A DNA stretch of 64,000 bases from Coprinellus micaceus (taxonomy: Eukaryota > Basidiomycota > Agaricomycetes > Agaricales > Psathyrellaceae), in the NCBI GenBank assembly GCA_951394405.1, contig OX596344.1:2480001-2544000 (forward strand), written 5' to 3'. Below, in pieces: positions 12,501-25,389 of this stretch (position 1 is its first letter; the number at the start of each line of letters is the position of its first letter). The translations under genes and the position numbers were made by a program. The notes beneath the pieces are model-generated. The model had not been told where the DNA came from. It saw nothing but the letters and a program-made list of their open reading frames with translations, and searched no databases.

Positions 12501-14831
12501 ATGTTTCTTCGCCATCTCTTACCCCTGGCCCTGCTTGGGTGCTACGTCCAAGCCAAAGTACTACAGAGCCCAGCTGACCTTGATGTTGACGTCAAATTCG
12601 ACTTCATAGTCGTTGGTTGCACGTCCACTATCCTTTGTTTTCCTTCCTTATTAGCTGACGATGAGCGCCAGCTGGTCCGGGAGGCGCGACGGTCGCGTCA
12701 AGGCTTTCTGAGAACCCCAAATTCAATGTTTTGCTCATCGAAGCAGGTCCCAAGTATGTGTTTTCTTAAGGAGACATTTCTAACGAGCGCTTACGGTCCT
12801 ACAGCAACGAAGGCGAAGAAATCATACGCGTCCCCGGCTTGCTCTTGCAGATCCCAAGCAAGCTCCAGTGGAATTACACAACTACGGCCCACCCAGCTGT
12901 GAACAACCGCAGCTTGAACTACACAAGAGGCTATGTTTTGGGCGGGAGTAGCTCTATCAGTATGCATCCTACACCCCTATTGTCTGTGGCAACGATGGCC
13001 TAACAAGAACGTGTCCAGATGGAATGGTTTACTCCCGCGGCGCAGCTGATGACTACAACTCCTGGGCTGCCGCGACGGGGGACAACGGTTGGAGCTGGGA
13101 TGCCCTCAAGCCGTACTCAAGGAAGGTAAGCCGCTGATAGTAATCTGGAGATTTATTTATCGCCTTCTCATCGGAATTTATGTAGAACGAGCGGCTCGTG
13201 GCACCCGCTGGAGGGCGGAACGTCACAGGAGAATACGACCCTCGACTGCATAGCACAAGCGGGCGGCTCTCCGTCAGCTTACCCTCCCAAGGTGCAACAG
13301 ACTTTGACCAGCGCTGCTTCAACGTGACGAGGAGCCAACCGGAGTTTCCATTCCTCTTGGACATGAACGATGGAAGGGCAAACGGTCTCGGTAAGTCTGT
13401 TGTCATTCCTCGCTTGAAATTCGATCAAGTTCGCGAGAACTAATGGATAACGATCTCGAAGGATGGCAGCAGTTGACTGTTGGGAACGGGGAGCGAAGTA
13501 GCGCAGCAACTGCGTACCTAGGGTCGACTGTGAGAGGTCGACCGAATCTAAGTATACTTCTCAATACGTACGTCACGAGGGTGATCCCGACATCCTCGAA
13601 GAGGGGAATACTTTCCGTACGAACGGTGGAGTTTGGAGATAAAGCCACTGGTATGAGTTCATTTCTCTCAGCCGACTCAGAAGCTGAATGACATCGATAT
13701 GCAGGCCGCATCCTGGGGAACGCGACTGCTTCGAAGGAAGTCATCCTCTCTGGGGGCGTCATTGGGACCCCACAGATCCTCCTCAACTCGGGTATAGGAA
13801 GCACAACCGAGTTGCGTACTCTAGGAATCAAGCCGGTCCACGACCTTCCAGACGTAGGGAAAGGCATGACCGACCACACCAGTGTAGCTACGATCTTCGA
13901 CGCCAACACTCAAGAGCCTATGTACGTTTTTCCACATTCTTTTGGATGTCTTCTACTTTCTTGGGAGTCCGGGATTCCTATTCCAACATCCACTAACCGC
14001 GGACGCATCTCTCCTTATCATTAGAGTTGACCCCAATGCAGCCCTGGAGGAATGGCGGCAGAACAAGACTGGGCCCTTGACCGCCACCTTGAACAGACTC
14101 CTCATGTGGTCCCGCATCCCCAAGGACTCTCCCGTGTTGTCGAACTACCCTGACCCCGCAAGTGGCCCTCGCACACCTCATTTTGAAGTCATTCTTGGTA
14201 CCCTGGTTCGTACTACCTCCGCGTCTTGCGTTTGTCGGGGCACCCTGACAGACCGATCGTTTACTTAGGCAGATAGATTAGCCGGTGGTATCCTCGTATT
14301 CCTCAACTCACCAAGCAGTACGCACATACCGTTTAAAGATCGCGCCTTTTCACTCAACAGTTCTCTGATCACCTGACAGGGGGGTCGATCACCCTTCGCT
14401 CCTCGAACCCCTTTGACGACCCTCTGATCGACGACGGAAATCTCCAATCTCCCGTCGACATCGCCGCGTTCACAGAAGGCACCCGACTCGTCAGACGCTT
14501 CTTCTCCGGCCCCCAATGGACCTCGCCGTCCTCAGGTCCCTACCTTACTTCTGCGTTGTTCCCTGACCCCGACACCACACCAGCAGCTGAATTCGAGGCT
14601 TTCCTCCGGCAGGCTGTCGATACCAGCTTGCACGGAGTGGGAACAGCTACAATGAGTAGAAGGAACGGGAAGGGAGGGGTTGTAGACCCAGAGTTGAGGC
14701 TGAAAGGTGTGGAGGGGCTAAGGGTTGTGGATGCAAGTGTCATCCCGCGCGTCCCAGCAGGACATACGCAAGTACCTGTGTATGTCCTTGCAGAGCGTGC
14801 GTCGGACTTAATTAAGGCGTCTTGGGTTTAG
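12501..14831 (+). CDS. Aryl-alcohol-oxidase-like GMC oxidoreductase, copy 2
   Basis: Ten exons: 12501-12618, 12672-12753, 12805-12959, 13019-13125, 13186-13390, 13462-13650, 13705-13921, 14025-14205, 14269-14317 and 14380-14831; 584 residues. Exons 2, 3, 4, 5, 7, 9 and 10 have exactly the lengths seen in copy 1, and all phases agree. The product has a signal peptide (MFLRHLLPLALLG), the FAD motif [15 protein letters not shown], the GMC signature and the catalytic His pair at about residues 519 and 563 (LHGVGTATM, PAGHTQ). Intron 1 begins with GC (T|GCACGT) where copy 1 has GTATGT; the reading frame requires it, so it is a GC-AG intron or a decayed donor. The rest of the gene is open. Function as for copy 1: secreted alcohol oxidase supplying H2O2, substrate unknown. 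Confidence 0.85.
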
Positions 14832-15573
14832 CTGCGAGCCCCCGCCAACACGTCTCATAAATTGATGTGCTGCGTGTTCTTGTTCGTTGGATGCCAGTGC
14901 TTCCAATCGCATGGAATTCGGCTTGAATCTGCACTATCACCACCAGTCCACGACGTAGACCGGAATTTCATAGAGTTCCACAGAGAAATACAGGCGCGTC
15001 ACTTTGAAGGGAGCCCCTCTTCATGAATAACGCGCCCTAGAGCTATCTTGGTGGGTCCGTGTAGCCCTTCCCTGCACGGTAAGGTGACGGGGCTAGGCGG
15101 GAATGAGACTTTACAGGAACCCATGGTTTGTAATTTTGGCTTTAGGGGACTCTGCATTGAAGTGATATACCATGACTCCCAGTTGCGTTTAACAACTTTA
15201 ACCCAAATCAGAGGAATTACCGCCGAAGAAGGCGCGGACGGCATGCTGGCATCCACCTAGGATGCCATTTAGCTGGCACTGTATCACAATGGAAGCTATT
15301 TCCAAGTAACTGGTTGGTGGGACTTCTGTTGCTCATATCGTTGGTACATGTCGCTTGAGGAAGCGAGAGGGTAGAGCTAGACCCACTCAAACCGTTTGTC
15401 ATCCCCATAACCGTACCAATTCGCAATTAGGCGCCCACTTGATAGGGGCAGTATTCTCACGCTACCAGGGCTGTGGCACGCCAAAATGAGTTTCATGCGA
15501 TGCACCCCCCCTTCTGCGCACCCACCCACAGCGCCACTCCCACTACCCTCATCCCCACATTACAACTTCCCGA
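14832..15573. other. Intergenic region, GMC 3' flank and NACHT promoter
   Basis: 14832-14960 is the third copy of the GMC 3' flank. About 15428-15573 upstream of the NACHT gene is repeated upstream of its degenerate copy (about 18190-18330), sharing AGGCGCCCA and GATAGGGGC. No gene is supported between them. Confidence 0.5.
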
Positions 15574-17742
15574 ATGTCCCTCCTCGAGAGCGCCCACCAT
15601 TTCGGCGTCACTACTCTTAATATCAACATCGACGCACGGGTATATCAAGGCGGTATATCCCCACGAAGTGTTGGCAGTGGTGGGTCCTTGCCTTTGTCAA
15701 CAAATATAATACCTGACTATAATGGCAAAATATCGAAGCCCTCTACAATCACATTGCGCCTGGAGCCATCCACGACTCATCCGAGCGATGCGATGCGCCG
15801 AAATGCCACCCAGAGACGAGGAAGGCGGTCCAGGAAGACATCATCAGTTGGATCACCAGCGGCGACAGTGAAGAGGAGCCCAGCAGAGTCCTGTGGCTCA
15901 CAGGTCCCGCCGGGGCAGGGAAGACGGCCATTGCAGGCTCGGTTGCGGAAATCTGCGAGGCGCAGGACCTCCTCGCCGCGACCTTCTTCTTTTCATCACA
16001 CTCAGCCTCATCGAATAGGCAGTCGAAGCGATGCTTAGTGTCAACACTCGCTCACCAGATTGCGCAGCTCCATGGGTACGAAACCTTCGCGGAAAGGGTG
16101 CTAAGAGCTGTTGAAAAGAATCCTGCGATCCTCAACAAGCATCTTAAAGGCCAATTAGAGGCACTGATTATACGGCCTTTGAGCGACGCTCAGGGCTTCG
16201 GTGGAGCCGTAGAACACACCAAGGCTATTATCATTGATGGAGTGGATGAAGTATTGGCAGAGCCCGTAGGAACGTTGAGCCAAGACGAGTTTCGGCAAGC
16301 ATGCGAGGCAGACCAGGTCGAAATCCTATCCACCCTGTTGCAAGCAGTAAGCAACCCTGCCTTCCCCTTCCGTATCCTTATCGCCAGCCGCCCAGACCGC
16401 GCCATCAGGAACTTCTTCTCAGAAGTAAAGCCCAACATATCAAGGGAGTTGTTCCTTGACCAAAGGTACCTCCCAGATGCCGACATCCGCCTGTTCTTGA
16501 TGTCCCATTTTGCCGAGATGCGGCGTCGCTACCACCTTCCCTCCTCCTGGCCGTCTACAAAAATAGTCGAGGGCCTCATCGGCAACGCATCTGGCCAATT
16601 CATCTACGCAGCTACTATCGTGCGCTTCCTTCGAACTGGAGATGTATCTCCTCGTTTACGGTTGGATTTCGTTAGCACCTTGCGGTGTAGTGACGATTCG
16701 ATCAATGCATTTGGACCACTAGACGCCCTCTACGACCACGTCTTAGGCTCGAGTCCCCATCCAACGCTGGCTATCCAATGGATTCGGGTCATTAATACAC
16801 ACCTCGACTCTGCCAGCGCTGCTTATACAAGACAACTTCTCCAAGAGTATCCGGGGCAGGCAGAATACCTACTGGAGAATCTGACATCGTTGGTTCACAT
16901 ACCAGCCCATGGTGACACAGAATTTCCGTACCGACTCTACCACAAGTCCCTCATCGATTTCCTGACGGATCGCGGGAGGTGCGGTGAGGAGTACTATCGG
17001 GCGTACGAGAGTGGTGTGGAGCTTTACCACGCACGCCATGCCCATGTGTTTGAAAGTGAGTTGTCTCTTTGCTCGAACCCTATACCATACTCCTGATCAG
17101 AGAATCTAATCTATGAGGTCTAGCCCTTTCCGTTTCGGTCCCTCTCTCGGACATCGAATGGCGCGACTTTCGCACAGAATTTCTGCGCCGACTCATTGGA
17201 AGGTTTGAAGAGTACTTGATGTGGGCAGGTCAATCCAACGAAGCGTTTTGGTCAGTTGTTTCTGGTGTAATAGCCCTTACCTGTACATACAAAGCGTATG
17301 GACTGGTCTGCCTGGCAAAGCTTTATCATCGTCCTCATGACGCCAACAAGGTATGTGGCACACCTCCATATGTCCCACTGTGCCAGAAACCTCTGGGCTA
17401 ATCGACTACGCATTTAATACTCACATATAGTGTCGAGAGCTCCACTTCGGTTGCCATCCTTTGTGCAGGCACTGGAGAAGTCGCATCATCGAATGCTGCA
17501 AGTCTCAGGGGTGGACAGTCCCGGGCGCCACTGCCCTTCGGCGTCACAGCTACTCCGCCGGCCTTTTCGACGTGCAGTCATACTTTTCACCCCCGAATCA
17601 ATACCCCTCAGTCTCAGCGGAGCGCCCAAAGATGAAATACCAGGCCGCGTGGAGCAAATGTGACGACGACTATGCGGCTCTGCTTCCGGAAGCCAATGAA
17701 TCTGCGGTCGAGCGGCCAACCACTACAGGCCGTTTGAATTGA
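15574..17742 (+). CDS. NACHT-type STAND NTPase (NLR-like)
   Basis: Four exons: 15574-15652, 15739-17055, 17124-17350 and 17431-17742; 644 residues. The N-terminus is the short MSLLESAHHFGV leader seen in many mushroom NACHT proteins. The linker IHDSSERCDAPKCHPETRKA precedes the Walker A motif GPAGAGKTA (about residues 82-90). Walker B is KAIIIDGVDEVL (about 188-199), with the sensor-like ILIASRPDR further on. A helical C-terminal region carries the FIYAATIVRFL and RLYHKSLIDFL blocks. There is no WD40 or TPR repeat array. Such proteins are thought to act in non-self recognition or heterokaryon incompatibility; the effector and ligand are unknown here. Exon 1 is the least certain part; its splice was chosen to reach the open frame at phase 1. 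A decayed tandem copy follows at 18331. Confidence 0.8.
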
Positions 17743-18330
17743 ATATGGGCCGTCCAAGCCCCGAGATAGCGAGGCCAGTGCTGGCACAATTTGAGGTCAT
17801 CCTATAGCTGGATTGCGAGAGTGGATGGGGATTACCTGCGCCTGATAGACATTTACATGACCCATGACTAACCCAAGCGAGTGTCACCTTCCGTGTTTCC
17901 CGTGTTAGGTAGCTGAGTTGAGGATGGAGGGGTAGAAAACGCCTACCAGGAATAGTGGCCACCTTGCTGGTGTCTTACTTTAGCACTGTAATGAGGTCTA
18001 ATTGCACTTGATTGAGGTGGTCACTGTTTGAAGAAGGTAGATGATGGTCATGCGGCCTTCTAGGAACGTAAAGGTGGTGAGTTACTGGTTATTTTTAAAG
18101 CATTCAACGCCTGACAGGGGCATCAAACTTGCCTTTCACCTTCATTCGCTCATGTCCCTTCCAGTGGCATCCCCGCAGCGCCCATTCGTGAATAGGCGCC
18201 CATGATAGGGGCTTCCGGCCAAGCGTTCTCACGGTTCTGTTGGCGTGCCGTGTGCATCGTGCCGGGTCATCTTTCCTTCTGGCCACTACACCATGGGCGT
18301 CCTTCCCATCCCTACTTCCCAAACGCTCCC
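17743..18330. other. Intergenic region with duplicated NACHT promoter
   Basis: No gene. The right third (about 18190-18330) repeats the 5' flank of the intact NACHT gene, so the tandem duplication included the promoter. Confidence 0.5.
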
Positions 18331-20044
18331 ATGTCCATTCTCGAGAATACTCACCACTTCGACATCAACACTCTCAACGTCGACGCGCGAGTATACCTAT
18401 CGTTGCAACCAAATGAAACATTGACACTGATTATAGCGTCGAATGCCAAAGTTACGTACGTCTACATAGTGGCGGGATCCGTCCACGACTTATCTGGGCT
18501 GTCTGATGCCCCGAAACATGCCCCGAAACTCCATCCAGAGACGTAGACTAGTTACCGTGCCTCGCGAGTATCGAGGGATCCCCCCCTCATAGGGAGCCAG
18601 CCACAGGTCTTGCAGCCACGTTCTTCTTCTCGTCGCACTCGGGCTCCCCAAATAGTCGCTCGAAGCGATATCTAGTGTCAACGCTCGCTCATCAAATAGC
18701 GCAGCTCGATCGGTACGAGGGATTCGCTGAGAGCATGTTAGGAGTTGTCAGAAGGAATCCCTCCATTTCGATTAAGCGCCTCAAAGGTCAGCTGGAGAGG
18801 GTTGCACTGCGGCCGCTGCATGATAGCTGTCAGCCCGATAGAGTTGCCCTGCCCTCAAGAGGCCGTCAACAATCCCACCTTCCCCTTCCGTATCCTCGTT
18901 TCCAGCCGCCCAGAGCGTGCCATTCGGGAGTGCTTCTCTGGAACGGTGCTTCGTGTCTCGAAGGAGGTATTCTTGGACGATAGGTACGACCCCGACTCGG
19001 ACGCCGACATGCGCCTCTCCCTGATGTCCACTTCGCCGAGATGCGACGCCGCTAAAATCTCCCTGCTGCTTGGCCAACTGCGAAGATTGTCGACACACTA
19101 ATGCGGAACGCGTCTGGCCAATTCATCTACGCAGCCACCGTCGTCCGCTTTCTTCGAACCGGAAACATATCCCCTCAAGTACGGTTGACTTTTGTTAACA
19201 CCTGCGATGCAACATCGATTCGATTAATGCGTTTGACCCGCTAGACACACACTACAAGCACATTCTGGGCTCCATTCCCCAACCAACACTCGCCATTCGT
19301 TGGATTCGGGTAATCAATACGCATCTCCACTCCGCCAGCACCGTTTATACCAGACAGCTTCTTTGGGAGTATCCCGGTCAGGCAGAATATCTACTGGAGA
19401 ACTTGACATCGTTGATCCATGAACCGTCTCCGGATGACACCAAGTCTCCTTACAGTCTCTACCACAAGTTACTCTTCGATTTTCTCGAGGATAGCGGGAG
19501 GTGTGGCGAGCAGTATTCCCGCGCATATGAGAATGGCGTGAAGGAGCCTCTGTACCATGTACGCCAAGCCCGGGTGTCGGAAAGTAAGTAATCGATAAAT
19601 TTAGCTCCCCCCCAACGAATTTAATCCGTGTCGTCTAGCTGTTTCGGTCGATGTCCCTCTGTCCGATGTAGAGTGGCGAGGGTTTCGGGACACATTTTTA
19701 ATCCTTCTCACTGCGGGGATCGAAGACGGCTTGGAGTTAGGATGCCAATCCAATGGGGCTCGATGGGCGATGATGACTGGTGTCGTGGCTCTTACCTGCC
19801 CCTGCACACCTTTCGGGTCGCTCTGTCTTGGGATATACTTATGGATCGCCTCCGCAATATGGTGAGCAACATGATTCCGTATGTCAAGTTGTACGGGGAA
19901 ACCGCGGTCTGATTGACGACCCGCTTATCGTTCTCTCATAGTGTGAGTATCAAGCTTCGTGGAGTAAATGATGACGACTATGAAGAGCTGCTTCGGGAGG
20001 CTAGGGAGCTACACAATCCACTCCTGACGGGGACGGAGCTATAG
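18331..20044 (+). pseudogene. Degenerate NACHT NTPase copy
   Basis: Homologous to the gene at 15574-17742 from its first codons (MSILENTHHFDINTLNVDAR) to a C-terminal exon ending about 20044. The segment that should encode the linker and Walker A loop is largely deleted between about 18537 and 18610, with an in-frame stop at 18543. Beyond it the STLAHQIAQL block, the FPFRILVSSRPERAI block, the SGQFIYAATVVRFL block and the YSLYHKLLFDFL block are all recognisable, but in different frames. No uninterrupted protein can be assembled. Without the P-loop the product could not bind nucleotide in the normal way. Confidence 0.85.
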
Positions 20045-20702
20045 CCAAGACTCGTATCTGCTGCATTGTGTAGGCCCATGTACAAAGCTAATGATATATA
20101 TATGGATGCACTCCCACCGGATCACCTTTCTAACGCTTCGCTCCGGTGTCCTCCAAACGGAACTGCTTGGGCACATTCCTAAGGGAAGAAAGGCCCCCGG
20201 AAGCTTCAATAAAAATTAAGCTTAGTATGACTCTCCTCGCCCCCGAGTTTCCCTCTCCTCCTCGTCCCCCTTCCCTAACTCGACGCGCAACCAAGCCGCG
20301 TCCCTGCTTGCTTTGACGCCGGCACGTCGCGCCCACGTGGCGTCCTGCCAAACAAGGCGCCCATTGATGCCGGCGCGCCATGTGGGGTTGAACCAACTCT
20401 GATCATCATTCGACCCCACATCGCAACCGCGACGAGTCAACCTTGCGAAACCGGTCTCTCCTCCAACGACCCAGGTCTCGACTCTCCTTGACCTCGCACC
20501 ACAACCACCACCCGCTCATTGAGGCCCCTCACACCACTCGTTTCTCCTATCCTTGTCTCACCATTCCTTCGACTCAAAACATACGTAGCGCTGTGTCTGC
20601 GTTGAACGCTGCACACGAGTTCGCAGGGCGAATTTAGTGAAACGAAGGGCTCTGTTCACCGATACGACCTTCTTTCTTGAACACCGGAACGACATTACGT
20701 AG
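20045..20702. other. Intergenic region
   Basis: Nothing recognised apart from a pyrimidine-rich leader in front of the gene at 20703. Confidence 0.4.
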
Positions 20703-22930
20703 ATGAGCGCCGCCGACGCTTTATTGCAGAACACCCGGGCTGAGCAGAGACGTTTGAAGTTGCAGGAGGCAGAGAGGGAGCAACAGGCGGAAGAGTTGGA
20801 AGCGTTGAAGATTACGGAGGTGAGTGGCTCCTTGACTGTGACTCTCTTCGGGTAGTGGCGTGCAGCATGCATGGGGTCCCTTCCCTGCATGTTCGACGGT
20901 CTACCAAATAGGTTACGAGACCGAACGCAATACTGACCCGTTGTTGAATGTGTAGGAACAATTGAATATCCTCAAACAGCCCTTCCGCAACGTTAAGTTC
21001 GAGTTTTGGGACCTTGACGGATTGAATTGGACCAAGTCGTCGCTTTACACGCGTCAGGTGCGTCTCGGAGGTACTCGACCCAACTTTATGGACTCACGCG
21101 TTGGAACAGTACCGAACAGCTGTCCCGGCGGCATGGCACGCTGAGACCACACCAGCAACAGCAACAGCGACTACCCGGACACCACATATTTCCTCCTCAC
21201 ATGCTTCCGCTGAGACACATTACCCTTCGACTTCATCGAAACCCACCCCGCCGGCACAAGGTTCTTCGGAATGTATCGACCTCACCGAGCCCACCAAATC
21301 ATCCCCGTCACTGAACGACTACGACTCACAGGCTACCATCCGAGTCAAGCCTTCCAAGCCACGCACCCGCAAATCTCTTTCGAGGGTCTACTCGAGCAAC
21401 GAGATACAACTCGAGAACACGGTACCTGTGCCGAGTTTGGGGGCTCAGAGCCACTCCACCTCGGCCACCAAGGGCTCGCCACACCCTGGCTCGAGCTCCA
21501 CGCCTCCCAACCCTCCGTCCTCCCCCTCCACATCCTCCTCGGAGAATCAACCCTCACCCAAACCAACCTCCCGTTCGAGGCACTCTTTACCATCCAAGTC
21601 GAGGATCGCAGGCGCGGCCATCGCCTTGGCAAAAGGCCCTGGATCCGTTCGCGAAGGCAAGGCATTAACCGGGTTAGGATTGGGCCTGAGGATGAAGGAA
21701 CCAGGAAGCCCGGGACCAATGAGGGATTTGGACTTTAATTCGAACTTCAACTCGGTGTATAGCCCGTCTGACTTCGCGTCGGGCCTGCCCTCAGCGTCGG
21801 CCTTCCTGGATACGTCGGACCTGCTCTCAGCGTCCCTGCTATCCTCTTCGATGGCTTCACCGGCTGCGAAGCTGGGCGACCCTTCGTCGTACTTGTCGTC
21901 CTTGTCTACCTCGAGGCTTGGGGACCCTTCCTCATACCTGTCGTCCTCGTTTTCAGACCCGTTCTCGGACTCAGTGAGTACGGATACGTACTCCACCCCG
22001 CCCACACCTCGGTTCAGCGCGTTCGACTCGTTCGACACGTTCGATAGCCCAGGGGACTTTGATTTCGACCTTCCTCATATGCCCAGCCACCCCAAGACCG
22101 GTTTAAACACTCACCCCAGCTTTAACAGCGATGGAGGAGGAGGGGAACAAGGACATGTATCCGTTCGAGAGGCTATGAAGATGGAGTTGTACAACTGCCT
22201 TGTAGCGGATGAGGTCGCATACCGCACGACGGGGAAGTTCGATCCGCGGCCTACGCCGGGGTATACGTCGTGGATGGACTCGCCCTTTCTTCCACTCAAC
22301 CTTGGAAGTGGGGAACGAGACGGGAGTGGAGGCGAGAAGGGAGGATTGCCGGACGGTATGGAACCCCCGCTTCGTATGGGGTTCGCGGACAGGTGTTTGA
22401 AGGAGCCGTATGAGGGTATTGTGAAGGATAAGGAGGAGTATGATAAGCTTGGACAGGAGGCGTGGGCGAAGAAGATGGGGGAGGAGGAGAGGGAGGAGGC
22501 GGAAAGGAGGAGGGAGGTGAGGAGGGAGCAGCGCAGGCAGGATAGGGAGCGGAGGAAGGAGCTAATTAGGAGGGGGAGGGGGAGGGACGTGTACTCGGTC
22601 GAGCCGAGTCCGAGTTCGGTCGGGAGCGCGGCGGTGGGTCGTCGCTTGATGGATTTGTATGCGTCGCTTATGGAGGAGAGGACTGCGGCGCGTAGTGGGG
22701 TGGGCCGCGATTGTGATGCCTCTTCCAAGGGATCCGGAGCGGATGCAAGCGCGACGAGTGAGGCGAAAGGGGAGGCGTACGCCTACACGAGCCCGGATAT
22801 CGCGTATGAGGATATGTTGCAGGATAATTCTGCGGCGTTTTATGGAGTTGGGAGGGGGGTGTATGATGTGACGCCGGCGAATTCGTGTCCGCCGAGCCCT
22901 GCGCCGGAGAGGTATGAGTTCGTTTATTAG
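20703..22930 (+). CDS. Large disordered protein with C-terminal coiled coil, function unknown
   Basis: Three exons: 20703-20819, 20956-21057 and 21110-22930; 679 residues. Exon 1 encodes a short charged helix (MSAADALLQNTRAEQRRLKL). Exon 2 carries a compact motif (FEFWDLDGLNWTKSSLYTRQ) that looks like the best-conserved part. The large third exon is mostly Ser/Pro/Thr-rich, with DPSSYLSS repeats around residues 330-360. Near residues 500-580 a Glu/Arg-rich helix (GEEEREEAERRREVRREQ) is strongly predicted to form a coiled coil. No catalytic motif or targeting signal is visible. The splice junctions are clean and the third exon has no stops, so the gene is probably real, but I do not recognise its family. 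Confidence 0.75.
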
Positions 22931-23460
22931 ATTCTTGTGCTTGTGCAGCACCTGGCCCCCACACTCGTTCATGGAGTTCGTTCGTGTCGAGGAGCTCATC
23001 ACATAGATTTATTTGTTTCGTTTGTTCTCGTCTGTTTTCTCGGTTTTGCTTTGCGTCCTGTTTTCCCGTCTCTCCCCGACTTCCCTCTCGTTCTCGTTGC
23101 TTTCGTTTCTAACATCCCTTCAAACTTAACGCCCCTCATCCATATCATATGCACTCACTGCTCGGATTATTCGAGCTTATATTGAACAACTTACGATTAT
23201 CGAGTACGACTTATGCTTTACGACTTTTTACGACCCCAGTTATGACTTCCCTCCCTCGCCTCTCCCACTTCCTCTCCTTAAAAGCCAGATGGCGAATGGT
23301 CTCGGATCTGTCTGTGTTGACATACATAGTGTTGTCCTGAGGCGTACTGTGCAAAATATGCTCTTAATGTCAGACAATTTTATTTCCACTTCTTGCGAGT
23401 TCCTGTCGTTCTGTCGGTTCTGTCACCATTGCCACTGGAACCATGAACGAGGGGGCGGGT
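22931..23460. other. Intergenic region
   Basis: Pyrimidine-rich 3' sequence and no gene. The X-family 5' flank starts at about 23460. Confidence 0.4.
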
Positions 23461-23665
23461 TACGGTCACGTGCTCACTTTCCAAAATTGGAGGCCAGCCC
23501 AAGCACGCGCAAATAAGCCGGCAGGAAGCGAAAGCAGGGGCGACTTGCCCGATTGGGAGGATTGATGGCTTCACCTGGTGTTTGGTCGTCCAACATTAAA
23601 ACCCAGTGCGCTTCCTTTCGCCTCTTGATCCCAAACCACTACCATCTCCTCCCTCCCAGCTAACA
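23461..23665 (+). repeat. X-family 5' flank, copy 1
   Basis: About 200 bp (CACGTG near 23467 through CGCTTCCTTTCGCCTCTTGA) are nearly identical upstream of X2 (28640-28836) and, inverted, X3 (44330-44530). The ATTAAAACCCAG box at about 23596 may be the core promoter. Copy 1 lacks the roughly 100-bp segment that precedes the ATG in X2 and X3. Confidence 0.8.
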
Positions 23666-24718
23666 ATGTCCAAATACTCGGCCTCGATGGATGCGTTTTC
23701 CGCCCCACCTACCACTGAGAACTCCTTCGCTCTCACCGACGCTTCCACCCGATCCCCATCGCCCCAGCCTGCCCAGACAAACATTCAATCTGCGTTCAGG
23801 AATGGAGGCATTCGCCGCGAGGCTGCCCGTATCTTTCGACTCGCCGACGACGGCCAAGGCGTCGTCGCTGAAGATTCGCCCTCGATCCCGATGATGGATG
23901 TACTGGATGGATCGATGGCCTCGGTCCTGGAACGCCCCACTCGGCCTAATACTCCCCCGCGTGTTCACCATAACCTCCACCCTCGCGGCGGGCTTCGCCG
24001 CCACTTGGACGCGGGAAATTTGGCCGTCGCTCTTCAGACGGTCAAAGTCAATCAAGAATCCGAGAAGGTCGACCCGGAGAACGCGGCGGATCCAGAGGCA
24101 GATACCGAGGCTCCCGCTGAGTCCACAACTCCAGTCCCTACTCATGATGCTCAACCCACGGCAATGAAGGCTCCGTCGACCGACAACATCGAAGCAACCT
24201 CAAAGGGATCGATCGTCGTCTCAACCAAGCCCGAGATCCCGGCTCCCTCTGCCGAGGGATGCGGTGCCACTGAAGCTGCCTCCGAACCCAATGCACCAGC
24301 CCCTTCTACCCCCGCTTGCACTACCACCCTCCAGTCCCACACTCCTCGCGCGCCGATGCTAAAGAGGAAGTGGTCTTCTGGAAGCATCGAGGAGACCATG
24401 CCAAACAACAAAGGCCGTACCAAACCCACCGCGAAGGAGGACGAATTGCCTCAGCATCCCAACAAGAAGGCTCGCAAAGAGGGTGGGAAGCCCGCAACGG
24501 CCACTAAGGCCACCAAGATCACTCGCTCCGCCTCTAAGGCCATGGTTGCGGCCCCCAGCACCCCGCCCGCCGACGTGAGGGTCCCCCCTACTGCTAGCGC
24601 TCGTGCTCAGAAGGTCGCTCAGCCCTCCTTGACGGCTCCATCCAAGGCGAGAGGCACCTCTAAGAAGGGCGGAAGCAACGTTTCTAAGCCGAAGGCTAAG
24701 GCCGCACGCAAGGCTTAG
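23666..24718 (+). CDS. Family X orphan protein, copy 1
   Basis: Single-exon gene of 350 residues. The N-terminal 110 residues are the most conserved among the three copies: MSKYSASMDAFSAPPTTEN, then FRNGGIRREAARIFRLADD, DSPSIPMMDVLDGSMASVLE and HPRGGLRRHLDAGNLAVAL. The middle is acidic and rich in Pro, Thr and Ala. The C-terminal third is strongly basic (LKRKWSSGSIEE, NKKARKEGGK, and the end KPKAKAARKA), resembling a nuclear or DNA-binding tail. No domain is recognised. Copies lie at 28942-29994 and on the minus strand at 43194-44225. Conservation of length and frame in all three suggests selection for a protein rather than random decay. Function unknown; nuclear location is inferred from the basic clusters. 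Confidence 0.8.
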   Translation: MSKYSASMDAFSAPPTTENSFALTDASTRSPSPQPAQTNIQSAFRNGGIRREAARIFRLADDGQGVVAEDSPSIPMMDVLDGSMASVLERPTRPNTPPRVHHNLHPRGGLRRHLDAGNLAVALQTVKVNQESEKVDPENAADPEADTEAPAESTTPVPTHDAQPTAMKAPSTDNIEATSKGSIVVSTKPEIPAPSAEGCGATEAASEPNAPAPSTPACTTTLQSHTPRAPMLKRKWSSGSIEETMPNNKGRTKPTAKEDELPQHPNKKARKEGGKPATATKATKITRSASKAMVAAPSTPPADVRVPPTASARAQKVAQPSLTAPSKARGTSKKGGSNVSKPKAKAARKA

Positions 24719-25385
24719 ACGTACGACGTCGCCCTGTTCATCGGAACTCGCACGGCGACGGGCTCCATTTACGAATTACGACTTCCCTGTCCCTTTACTT
24801 CGACCCGTATACCACATAGATTCCAATTCCCACTATCGTCTCTCAGCTCTCGATTATCTCTCGCATGTGATCCCCACTTGCTCTAACTTATCGCTTTGCT
24901 GCTTCGAAACCATTGTTTTGCTTTGTACGGACTTCTCGGTTCCCCTTTCTTCCCAGTGTTCAGCCCGATGTCTACATGTAATACCACTCGATGTACTCCT
25001 CAAGGCCCGAGGCTATATCTCACACCGTCGTAGCTCGTGTTTCAAAGGGTGCTCGCACGATATTGCTCTGTACTTTCTTTGTATACCTACCTTTTGTGTC
25101 CGATGGAACGCGCTCTCCAATATAAATGCGATACATACAAGCCTCCAATATCTCACCAGTTCAGGGGACCTACCCCGACGATGCTGTGGCCCAAGGGGGA
25201 GAACGAATGACTCGTGCATCCCTGGCTGTCAGCCAGGGGGGTGGGAATGCCCGTACCGTACATATGGATTTGTAGAGCAAGGTCAATACTCACCGCTGCA
25301 GATTTATGTCACTTCAGGTCTTTGTATAAGGGGTTCACGAGCAAGTGAATCTTCGCGCAGGAATATACCACTCACTTCCGTGTTC
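24719..25385 (+). repeat. X-family 3' flank, copy 1
   Basis: The sequence after the stop is shared with X2 (29995-30510) and X3 (minus strand, 43193 to about 41990). Common blocks are TTACGAATTACGACTTCC, CCACATAGATTCCAA and TTTGCTTTGTACGGACTTC. This copy preserves the uninterrupted site GACCCGTATACCACATAG, where the X3 copy carries a 628-bp insertion. Confidence 0.8.
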
Positions 25386-25389
25386 CCCC